From positions 1 to 13,549 of the forward strand of contig VSOD01000070.1 in assembly GCA_009774655.1 (NCBI GenBank): a stretch of 13,549 nucleotides of DNA, written 5' to 3'. The notes beneath the pieces are model-generated. The model searched no databases, was not told the origin of the DNA, and saw only the letters and a program-made list of their open reading frames with translations. A program made the translations under genes and the position numbers. Shown piece by piece: positions 7,245-13,549 of the stretch (positions are counted from its first letter, which is position 1; each line of letters starts with the position of its first letter). The DNA is from Lachnospiraceae bacterium (lineage in GTDB: Bacteria > Bacillota_A > Clostridia > Lachnospirales > Lachnospiraceae).

Positions 7245-7709
7245 ATGGCAGGTGAGAAGTGGACGATCTGCTGGGAGGAATATTCTGCGGATACCTATCT
7301 TTATGGGTCGGAGATCATCTGGCACAGAAGAGACCACGTGGAGTTTCGAAATCTCCTTATGCCACCGGGAACGGTGATCAAGCAGTGGTATTCAAAGACG
7401 AACTTTCAGTTAAATAAAATAGAACCGGCACTGCCGATGATCGATGGCGAGTGTGATTACAGATTAACGATCAATATAGATACAGCCCCCGGGGAGAACT
7501 GCCTTGTGAGGCTGGTGTTTTACGACAGGTATGGGGAGGAGGCCGGAAGCATCACCATGAGAGATCATGTAACGGATTTTAAATGTCCGCTTAAGACGTA
7601 CAGTTACTGTATGCAACTGATCAATGGCGGTGTTACGAAATTCCAATTTCATTCTATTGTGATTCAGGAAATAATAAATGAGACGGACAAGCAGCTTGAG
7701 AAAACTTAA
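7245..7709 (+). CDS. asp3: accessory Sec system protein Asp3
   Basis: Asp3 is a small partner of Asp1 and Asp2 and interacts with SecA2 and the adhesin in studied streptococci. Its structure is a beta-sandwich resembling carbohydrate-binding modules. The 154-aa length is usual for the family. Supporting segments are WTICWEEYSADTYLYGSEI at the N-terminus, WYSKTNFQLNKIEPALPMID in the middle, and LVRLVFYDRYGEEAG further on, a strand-turn pattern typical of Asp3. The ATG directly follows the asp2 TAG. AAGGGAG at 7229-7235 gives a good ribosome site nine bases upstream. The 3' end overlaps secA2 by 32 nt. Position between asp2 and secA2 is the standard one and confirms the call, since Asp3 sequences are poorly conserved. 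Confidence 0.92.
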   Translation: MAGEKWTICWEEYSADTYLYGSEIIWHRRDHVEFRNLLMPPGTVIKQWYSKTNFQLNKIEPALPMIDGECDYRLTINIDTAPGENCLVRLVFYDRYGEEAGSITMRDHVTDFKCPLKTYSYCMQLINGGVTKFQFHSIVIQEIINETDKQLEKT

Positions 7710-10014
7710 CAGGATATTACAAGAGGTAAAGGGATTCGGAGAGCAGATGAAAAAACTGTCAGACAGGCAGCTTTCAAATCTGACTGTGGCATTTAGAAAA
7801 AGGCTGGACAAAGGGGAGAGCCTGGACGATATTCTGCCGGAGGCTTTCGCTGCAGTCTGTGAGGCCGACCGCAGAGTTTTGGGACAGTTTCCGTTCGATG
7901 TGCAGGTGTTGGGGGCGATTGCGCTGCATCAGGGGAAACTGGCTGAGATGAATACCGGGGAAGGCAAGACATTGACAGCAACCATGCCTCTGTATTTGAA
8001 TGCGCTTTCAGGAAAGAGTACGATACTTCTGACGGCTAACGAATATCTTGCGCTCAGAGACGCGCAAGAGATGGGCAGGGTGTATCGCTTCATGGGATTG
8101 ACCATTGCCGCCGGTGTATGTACGGAGTCCGGAAGGAGCTTTACCAGTGCGGAGAAAAAGGCGATCTATGCATCGGATATTGTGTATACGACACATGGTG
8201 CGCTGGGGTTTGATTATTTGTTTAACAATCTGGTAACGACAGCATCGGATCGCTTTTTGAGAGATTTCTACTATGTGATCATCGACGAAGCCGATTCGGT
8301 CCTGCTGGACAGCGCGCAGACACCGCTTGTCATAGCAGGAGCTCCGCGGGTGCAGTCTAATCTGTATGAGCTTGCCGATTTCTTTGTGACGACTTTGATC
8401 AGGGACAGAGATTATGAGAAGGAAGAAAATAAAGTCTGGCTTACCGAAGAGGGGGTAAAGTATGCGGAACGTTTCTTTCAGATTCAGAATTTTTATGAAG
8501 AGAGATTTTTTGAGATCAACCGGCATGTAGTTCTCGCGCTTCGTGCACATGTATTATTTGAGCCGGAAAAACAGTATGTAGTATCAAAGAACGATGAAAT
8601 CTGTCTTCTGGACGAGGGATCAGGGAGAATGATGCCGGGTGTAAAGCTGCGGGGTGGGCAGCATCAGGCACTGGAGACAAAAGAAAAACTGAAAATTTCT
8701 CAGGAAAATCGTTCTGTAGCAGCAATCACCTATCAGAATTTTTTTCAGCTGTTTCCGAAGATGAGTGGTATGAGTGGTACGATTGCAGATGCAGCAGAGG
8801 AATTGAGGAAAGTCTATAGGACGGAGGTGGTTGTTATTCCGCCAAACTGCCCTGTCAGGCGCAGGGATTTGCGGGATATGTTTTACCGGGATGCGCACAG
8901 TCAGTATAACGCGGCTGTGGCGGCAGCGGCCATGACACATCGAAAGGGGCAGCCGGTGCTGATTGTAGTCAATGGCATAAGAGAGACGGAGTTCGTGTCG
9001 AAGCGCCTGTTGGCCAAGGGAATTCCGCATAATGTTCTGAATGCCAACAATGCGGCCTGGGAAGCTGAAATCATCAAGGAGGCGGGACGGGCGAATGCTG
9101 TGACGGTAGCTACCGGGATGGCGGGACGAGGAACAGATATCAGGCTGGGAAAGGGTGTGAAAGAGCTTGGGGGACTTGCTGTGATCGGCATTGGCAGGAT
9201 GGGAGATGTGCGTCTGGAAAGGCAGGCCAGAGGGCGTGCCGGGAGACAGGGGGATCCGGGATTCAGCTGTTTTTTTGTCTCACTGGAGGATGAGGTGGTT
9301 GTCAATAACACTCCGCAGAAATGGAATCAAAGGGGTGGGGACAGAAAAAGGATCAGCAGGCGCAGATTAAAAAAGATCGTTAATACCGCACAGAAGACAG
9401 GAGAAGAGTTTGCGGTACTGGCGCGAAAACAGGCAATGGAGTATGATCAGATACTGAGTTATCAGCGTAACCTGATCTATGAAATCCGGAATAAACTGTT
9501 AGACGGGGAGGGCATGGATCAGCAGAAGTTTTTGGAGATAGCCCGAACAAATATAAAAAAGTTTATTGCGACACAGACATCAATTGACGGCAGCGTCCTT
9601 GGAAGGTATATTCTTGATCATATTTCGTATCGTCTTGATGAAGAGATCAGGGAAGTTTCACAAAAGGATCCGGAAGCAGTGGAAGAATATCTGGTGTGGC
9701 GTGTCAGAAGAGCGTTGGCAGAGAAGAAGATAAGAATAGGAAGTCGGGAGAATCTGTATTATTTCATGCGGATTGCTGCACTTAATGCCGTTGACGAAGG
9801 CTGGGTGGAGCAGGTAGATTATCTGCAGCAGATGCAGTCCGCGGTTATGGGCAGGACATCTGCCCAGAGGAATCCGGTATTTGAATTTCATAAGGATGCT
9901 TTGGAGGCATATCAGAGGATGGAAGCTGATATTTTGAATAATATCATGAGAAATGTGCTGCTCGGAAGTGTATATAAGGACAACGAGGGCAGAATTCATA
10001 TTCAGCTTCCGTAG
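7678..10014 (+). CDS. secA2: accessory Sec motor ATPase SecA2
   Basis: SecA2 is the cytoplasmic ATPase that drives glycosylated SRRPs through SecY2. The 778-aa protein has all SecA motor motifs: Walker A NTGEGKT (92-98, Lys97), Walker B IIDEAD ending at Asp206, MSGMSGTI (SecA GMTGTA position), MAGRGTDIRLG around 481-491, and RGRAGRQGD (518-526) with the arginine finger region. It is shorter than housekeeping SecA (about 840-900 aa) and lacks the C-terminal Cys-rich zinc/SecB-binding tail, ending at GRIHIQLP. This fits the SecA2 subfamily paired with SecY2. Start ATG 7678 lies inside asp3, with AGGAA (7666-7670) seven bases upstream. The second helicase domain and helical scaffold are intact, with no sign of decay. 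Twelve bases separate it from gtfA. Confidence 0.95.
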   Translation: MRRTSSLRKLNRILQEVKGFGEQMKKLSDRQLSNLTVAFRKRLDKGESLDDILPEAFAAVCEADRRVLGQFPFDVQVLGAIALHQGKLAEMNTGEGKTLTATMPLYLNALSGKSTILLTANEYLALRDAQEMGRVYRFMGLTIAAGVCTESGRSFTSAEKKAIYASDIVYTTHGALGFDYLFNNLVTTASDRFLRDFYYVIIDEADSVLLDSAQTPLVIAGAPRVQSNLYELADFFVTTLIRDRDYEKEENKVWLTEEGVKYAERFFQIQNFYEERFFEINRHVVLALRAHVLFEPEKQYVVSKNDEICLLDEGSGRMMPGVKLRGGQHQALETKEKLKISQENRSVAAITYQNFFQLFPKMSGMSGTIADAAEELRKVYRTEVVVIPPNCPVRRRDLRDMFYRDAHSQYNAAVAAAAMTHRKGQPVLIVVNGIRETEFVSKRLLAKGIPHNVLNANNAAWEAEIIKEAGRANAVTVATGMAGRGTDIRLGKGVKELGGLAVIGIGRMGDVRLERQARGRAGRQGDPGFSCFFVSLEDEVVVNNTPQKWNQRGGDRKRISRRRLKKIVNTAQKTGEEFAVLARKQAMEYDQILSYQRNLIYEIRNKLLDGEGMDQQKFLEIARTNIKKFIATQTSIDGSVLGRYILDHISYRLDEEIREVSQKDPEAVEEYLVWRVRRALAEKKIRIGSRENLYYFMRIAALNAVDEGWVEQVDYLQQMQSAVMGRTSAQRNPVFEFHKDALEAYQRMEADILNNIMRNVLLGSVYKDNEGRIHIQLP

Positions 10015-10020
10015 GGAGGT
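10015..10020 (+). promoter_or_regulatory. strong Shine-Dalgarno site for gtfA
   Basis: GGAGGT follows the secA2 stop codon immediately and lies six bases before ATG 10027. It is the best ribosome site in the operon and suggests that gtfA is translated at a high rate and independently of secA2, unlike the overlapping genes before it. Confidence 0.75.
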
Positions 10021-10026
10021 ACAAGT

Positions 10027-11517
10027 ATGGTTTATAATTTTAATCTGGGTATTGGCTGGGCCAGCAGTGGCGTGGAGTATGCACAGGCATACAGGGCGAA
10101 TATCCTGCGCAGGATCGGACAGGAAGCACGCTTTATTTTTACGGATATGTTTCCACGGGAAAATATCCAGCATATGACAGAAAACATAGGTTTTCTGGAC
10201 TCAGAGGTGATCTGGCTTTACAGTTTCTTTACAGATTGCAGGATTTCGCCCGTTACCTATACATTAGGACAACTGCAGGATACTTTTTCCGACAGAAATT
10301 TTACTTTTACGAGAGAGGGGAAGAAGGCCAAGTATGCTTTTACCGGCAGCAGTATTTATTACACGGTATATATGGTAGATGATACCAGCAATCGGGTGCA
10401 CAGAGTGGAAATGGTGTCAAACGGCTGCCTGATCAGAAAAGATTATTTTACATATTGCAGGATCTATTCTGAGTATTATGCACCTCTGGACGGTCAGGCG
10501 CATCTGTATCAGCGTCGGTTTTTCAACGAAGATGGTACGAGCGCTTATGAAGAGATAACGGATAATGATGTGGTGATGTATCAGTTCCCGGACAGACTGT
10601 TATGCTCCAAGGAGGAGCTGGTCGGTTATATGGTCTCATGTTTAAATCTTACGAAGGATGATGTTGTCATTATAGACAGAACAACGGGAGTAGGACAGTC
10701 TATCATGCAGAATGCGGGCCAGGCCCGGATCATCATGCCGATTCATGCCGATCATTTCAGTGAGGGTAATACAGATGAGGACAATATTCTGTGGAACAAC
10801 TATTATGAATATGCATTTGCCCAGCACAGCCATGTATATGCCTATGTTACGGCTACGGATGATCAAAATCGTCTTCTGAGAAGGCAGTTTCGGAAATATA
10901 TGGGAGTAGACCCTCACGTGGTCACCATTCCTGTGGGAAGCCTGGATGAATTGAAATATCCGGAGGGAGACAGAATGCGTCATTCTCTGATCACAGCATC
11001 GCGGCTTGCCAGTGAGAAGCATGTAGACTGGCTGGTGGAAGCAGTTGCGGCGGCCAAAGAGAAAGTTCCGGATCTTTTTTTGGATATTTATGGAGAGGGC
11101 AAGGAGGAGAAGCTCCTGAAAGAATTGATTGAGCGTCTGGGATGTGGGGAATATGTGCGGCTTCGCGGACAACAGAATCTTCAGGAAGTATATAAGAACT
11201 ATGAGGCATATGTGGCCGGCTCTACCAGTGAAGGGTTCGGACTTACATTGATGGAAGCAGTGGGATCCGGACTTCCGATCATCGGTTTTAACGTGCGCTA
11301 CGGAAATCAGAATTTTATCGACGACAAGAAGAATGGTTATAAGATCGCAATAAATGACAGAATGAACAAAAAAGAGAAGGTCAGGAAATTGAAGGAATGT
11401 ATCGTCAGATTGTTTACGAAGGCGAGACTGGAAGAATATCATGCACATTCTTATAAGAAAGCCGAAGAATATCTTACAGGAGAGGTAGAAAAACGATGGA
11501 TGGAATTGCTAAGTTAA
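10027..11517 (+). CDS. gtfA: SRRP O-GlcNAc transferase GtfA (GT4 family, GT-B fold)
   Basis: GtfA transfers GlcNAc from UDP-GlcNAc to Ser/Thr of the serine-rich adhesin in the cytoplasm, in complex with GtfB. The 496-aa length is normal. The N-terminus (MVYNFNLGIGWASSGVEYAQ) is family-typical, with a glycine-rich first Rossmann domain. An inserted beta-meander (about 80-190) contributes to GtfB binding in known structures. The C-terminal domain has the GT4 EX7E motif, Glu402 and Glu410 in EGFGLTLMEA, followed by GSGLPIIGF (413-421) and KKNGYKI, so the enzyme appears catalytically intact. SASRLASEKHVDWLVEA-like sequence (from about residue 322) marks the start of the second Rossmann domain. 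It overlaps gtfB by 22 nt. No signal peptide is present, as expected. Confidence 0.94.
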   Translation: MVYNFNLGIGWASSGVEYAQAYRANILRRIGQEARFIFTDMFPRENIQHMTENIGFLDSEVIWLYSFFTDCRISPVTYTLGQLQDTFSDRNFTFTREGKKAKYAFTGSSIYYTVYMVDDTSNRVHRVEMVSNGCLIRKDYFTYCRIYSEYYAPLDGQAHLYQRRFFNEDGTSAYEEITDNDVVMYQFPDRLLCSKEELVGYMVSCLNLTKDDVVIIDRTTGVGQSIMQNAGQARIIMPIHADHFSEGNTDEDNILWNNYYEYAFAQHSHVYAYVTATDDQNRLLRRQFRKYMGVDPHVVTIPVGSLDELKYPEGDRMRHSLITASRLASEKHVDWLVEAVAAAKEKVPDLFLDIYGEGKEEKLLKELIERLGCGEYVRLRGQQNLQEVYKNYEAYVAGSTSEGFGLTLMEAVGSGLPIIGFNVRYGNQNFIDDKKNGYKIAINDRMNKKEKVRKLKECIVRLFTKARLEEYHAHSYKKAEEYLTGEVEKRWMELLS

Positions 11518-12860
11518 ATGATATAGTATTGCTTTTTGACAATTATATGCCGGACAGCCGGAATTTGCATATATCTTTTCGGCGGGCTGGTTATGACTGT
11601 GATGTGGCAGTGATCGAAGACGATGGTTTTTTGCCGGACGGTGTTTTGTCGGTGTTTGGATATTTTCTCGGCAGCTTTGAAGGAAAAAAGGGCATACCGG
11701 GGAAGCCGAGATATTTCAACCAGATCAGTGTGCCTGATTACTGGGAGATCAGCGGAACGAACAGTCTGGGAAAAATACATGATCTCTATCGGGAAAGAGG
11801 CAGGATTTTCTATGCAGAACCTGCTCATAAACGGTTAGTAAAGATTGTGGACTGGTATAATGAAGACAGGGTGGTGCGCTCCAGTGACCATTACAATCGT
11901 TATGGCGCCCTGTATGCGAGAACTACCTTTAATGCGAAAGGACAGAAGGTAAATAAGTCCTATTTTTCAGCAGATGGCCGGGAGGTAATTGTTGAAAATT
12001 ATGTTACGAAGGACATTATTTTGAATGAAGCAGATAAAGTAAGGATATTTCAATCCCGAACAGATTTTATTATTTATTTTTTGGAGAGAACAGGTTTGAG
12101 TCAGAAGAGAGTATTCTTTAATTCTTTGTCGACACCGTTCTTTGTCTCAAATAAATTGGGTTCAGCGACGAAAAGGGATATATTGTTCTGGCAGGAGCCG
12201 GTATATGATGAGATACCGGGTAATATGAGAATGATTCTGGAGGGGAAAGCCGGACGCACGGCACAGGTCATGGTGCAGAAGCGGCAGTCCTATGAAAAAC
12301 TGCTTGCGCTGGGAGCCCCGGCGGATAAAGTGCACAAACTGGGATATATCTATTCTTTTGAGAAAGAGAATCGGCACAGGGCTGAGGCACTGATCTGTAC
12401 CAATTCCGACCGGATAGAACGGTGTGAAGAGATTGTGACGGCGCTTCCGAAGATGCATTTTCATATTGCGGCGATCACGGAAATGTCGTCTAAACTTTTA
12501 GCTTTGGGAAGTCACGATAATGTGAGTCTTTATCCGGGTGTGAAAATGGATATTCTGGATGAGCTTTTTGATCTGTGCGACTATTATCTGGACATTAATC
12601 ATGAGTCGGAGATCGTCTCGGCAGTATATAAAGCCTTTTTGAATGATCAGCTGATCTTTGCGTTTCGGGAGACACTGCATCATATGGATTATGTGGCAGA
12701 AAGCCATATATATCCGGCAGAAGAGGCGGGCAGGATGATTGCGGACCTTAAGTCTGCCATGGAGAACGGAGCGGTGCTCGATGCGCATTTGAAAAGGCAG
12801 AGAGAAGAGGCCATGTCTGAATGTGCGGAAAGATACGCGGTATTTCGGAAACAGATTTGA
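11496..12860 (+). CDS. gtfB: GtfB, non-catalytic partner of GtfA in SRRP glycosylation
   Basis: GtfB is the chaperone-like, substrate-binding subunit of the GtfA-GtfB complex that glycosylates the adhesin. The 454-aa protein has the family N-terminus (DIVLLFDNYMPDSRNLHISF) and a GtfA-like beta-meander (VVRSSDHYNRYGALYARTTF, then FSADGREVIVENYVTK). The GT-B fold is degenerate: at the GtfA EX7E position it has Ser371 and Lys379 in HESEIVSAVYKAF, consistent with no transferase activity of its own. ATG 11496 lies within gtfA, with AGGAGAGGT at 11478-11486 upstream. It is the last gene of the operon, with no asp4 or asp5 after it. The window cannot say whether a further glycosyltransferase elsewhere extends the sugar. 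Confidence 0.93.
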   Translation: MDGIAKLNDIVLLFDNYMPDSRNLHISFRRAGYDCDVAVIEDDGFLPDGVLSVFGYFLGSFEGKKGIPGKPRYFNQISVPDYWEISGTNSLGKIHDLYRERGRIFYAEPAHKRLVKIVDWYNEDRVVRSSDHYNRYGALYARTTFNAKGQKVNKSYFSADGREVIVENYVTKDIILNEADKVRIFQSRTDFIIYFLERTGLSQKRVFFNSLSTPFFVSNKLGSATKRDILFWQEPVYDEIPGNMRMILEGKAGRTAQVMVQKRQSYEKLLALGAPADKVHKLGYIYSFEKENRHRAEALICTNSDRIERCEEIVTALPKMHFHIAAITEMSSKLLALGSHDNVSLYPGVKMDILDELFDLCDYYLDINHESEIVSAVYKAFLNDQLIFAFRETLHHMDYVAESHIYPAEEAGRMIADLKSAMENGAVLDAHLKRQREEAMSECAERYAVFRKQI

Positions 12861-12877
12861 ACAACAGCGCAGCATGC

Positions 12878-12910
12878 TCTTTAGAAAGATATATTAAGAT
12901 ATCTTTAAGA
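12878..12910 (+). terminator. weak AT-rich hairpin after gtfB
   Basis: AAAGATAT (12885-12892) pairs with ATATCTTT (12899-12906) around a 6-nt loop. TCTT (12878-12881) and AAGA (12907-12910) extend the stem past a 3-nt bulge. No T-run follows directly and the stem is AT-rich, so termination here would be weak. Its position 18 nt after the gtfB stop is the main argument. Confidence 0.3.
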
Positions 12911-12920
12911 TTATTGAGCT

Positions 12921-12950
12921 TTGCATAAAAAAGTGATAATTTTATATTAT
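12921..12950 (+). promoter_or_regulatory. possible sigma-A type promoter for the channel gene
   Basis: A -35-like TTGCAT (12921-12926) and a -10-like TATTAT (12945-12950) are 18 bases apart. TATATT (12943-12948) would give a 16-base spacer. Transcription would start near 12957, about 40 nt before ATG 12999. The match is moderate in an AT-rich region, so chance is possible. Confidence 0.4.
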
Positions 12951-12998
12951 AGACTGTAACGATCACTGGATCATGAGAGAAAAAAGGCGGGTGTACGG

Positions 12999-13549
12999 AT
13001 GAAGAGTAAGCTGTATTATGTACTGTATTTTTTGTATGCTGTTGTTGTGGCGTTTGTTCTGTATTTGAACGGCGTATTTACGGGGGAATGGAGTTCCTAC
13101 ACGAATCTGATCATCAATATCGTATTTCTGATCATTATCGGGATTCTTTTTATCATATCTTCCGTCAGCTTTGGCAGGCTGAACAGAGTCACCTATGAGC
13201 TGGAAGAGGTGGCATTCCGGATGCAGAAGGAATATAAGGAGGCAAACGGAAAGAACCTCTGGGGAAATTACAAAGATAATAACAGGGTTTTTGAGGAAGA
13301 GGAACTGCAGGCAGCGTTTGATAAGTACCGTATGCGCATGAAAGGCGCGAAGTCGAAACGGGGAGTGGGCGTTTCCTGCGATCTGGAAGAGTATATCAAT
13401 GAGGACCTGCTGGACAGGGTGGGCATGAATTTCTTTAATTCCGGGGTTTCCGGGACGCTCACGGGTCTGGGGATCCTGGGAACGTTTCTCGGCCTTTCCA
13501 TGGGGCTGGGGGCGTTTAGCGGGGACGATATCTTCACGATCTCCGATAA
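12999..13549 (+). CDS. MotA/TolQ/ExbB-type channel protein, N-terminal part (runs past the window edge)
   Basis: The open frame starts at ATG 12999 with an AGGCGG-like ribosome site upstream and is still open at the window end after 183 codons. Visible are two membrane helices (about residues 5-23 and 37-58), a charged cytoplasmic stretch (60-145), and the start of a third hydrophobic segment with GTLTGLGILGTFLGLSMGL (152-170). The glycine-rich G-x-LGTFLGL motif is typical of the proton-channel family that includes MotA, ExbB, TolQ and ZorA of the Zorya phage-defence system. Helix order and spacing look closest to the ZorA-like members, but this is a by-eye judgement. A downstream MotB/OmpA-domain partner would be expected beyond the window. 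It has its own possible promoter and no known role in accessory Sec. Confidence 0.7.
   Translation, partial: MKSKLYYVLYFLYAVVVAFVLYLNGVFTGEWSSYTNLIINIVFLIIIGILFIISSVSFGRLNRVTYELEEVAFRMQKEYKEANGKNLWGNYKDNNRVFEEEELQAAFDKYRMRMKGAKSKRGVGVSCDLEEYINEDLLDRVGMNFFNSGVSGTLTGLGILGTFLGLSMGLGAFSGDDIFTISD

Larger units (their letters stand above)
12861..12998 (+). other. 138-nt intergenic region after gtfB
   Basis: This is the only gap longer than about 75 nt in the window. It holds an AT-rich hairpin (12878-12910), a possible promoter (12921-12950) and a ribosome site (AGGCGG, from about 12985) for the next gene. I see no small gene, tRNA or strong terminator. The gap probably separates the aSec operon from an unrelated transcription unit. 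Confidence 0.6.

Noticed and set aside
10642..11448. 268-codon antisense frame within gtfA
   Set aside because: It is a shadow of gtfA codons, has no recognisable family features, and the sense gene is well supported.

Overview
The window carries a nearly complete accessory Sec (aSec, SecA2/SecY2) export and glycosylation locus with its probable cargo. All genes are on the + strand. The cargo is a serine-rich repeat adhesin (SRRP) whose 5' end is missing or disrupted. It is followed by secY2, asp1, asp2, asp3, secA2, gtfA and gtfB. A separate gene for a MotA/TolQ/ExbB-type channel protein starts near the right end and is cut by the window edge. Codon use, the moderate GC content and the clostridial-looking cell-wall anchor (DEEVPLA-type motifs, then WWW and a basic tail) suggest a Gram-positive, Lachnospiraceae-like member of the Clostridia. 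That is an inference; no rRNA or other taxonomic marker is present. aSec loci are best known from streptococci, staphylococci and lactobacilli, so a clostridial version is of interest.

Layout: positions 1-18 contain the last in-frame stop before the SRRP frame. Positions 19-2853 encode the SRRP: a Gly/Pro/Thr linker, a first Ser-rich region, a non-repetitive AT-rich module, a second Ser-rich region ending in a 24-nt tandem repeat, a Gly/Pro/Ala linker, an acidic segment with DEExPLA motifs, and a short tryptophan-led hydrophobic anchor. A perfect 13-bp stem-loop (2877-2912) separates it from secY2. From secY2 to gtfB the genes are tightly packed: overlaps of 4, 47, 32 and 22 nt, one abutting pair, and one 12-nt gap. 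This indicates one operon with translational coupling. A 138-nt gap with a plausible promoter precedes the channel gene.

How the genes probably work together, from knowledge of the aSec families: GtfA and GtfB add GlcNAc to Ser/Thr residues of the SRRP in the cytoplasm. Asp1, Asp2 and Asp3 act on the modified substrate, with Asp2 as a likely O-acetyltransferase, and pass it to the SecA2 ATPase. SecA2 drives it through the SecY2 channel, after which the C-terminal anchor would hold it at the cell surface. No asp4/asp5, additional glycosyltransferase or sortase gene is visible here, and the channel gene at the right end has no known link to this pathway.
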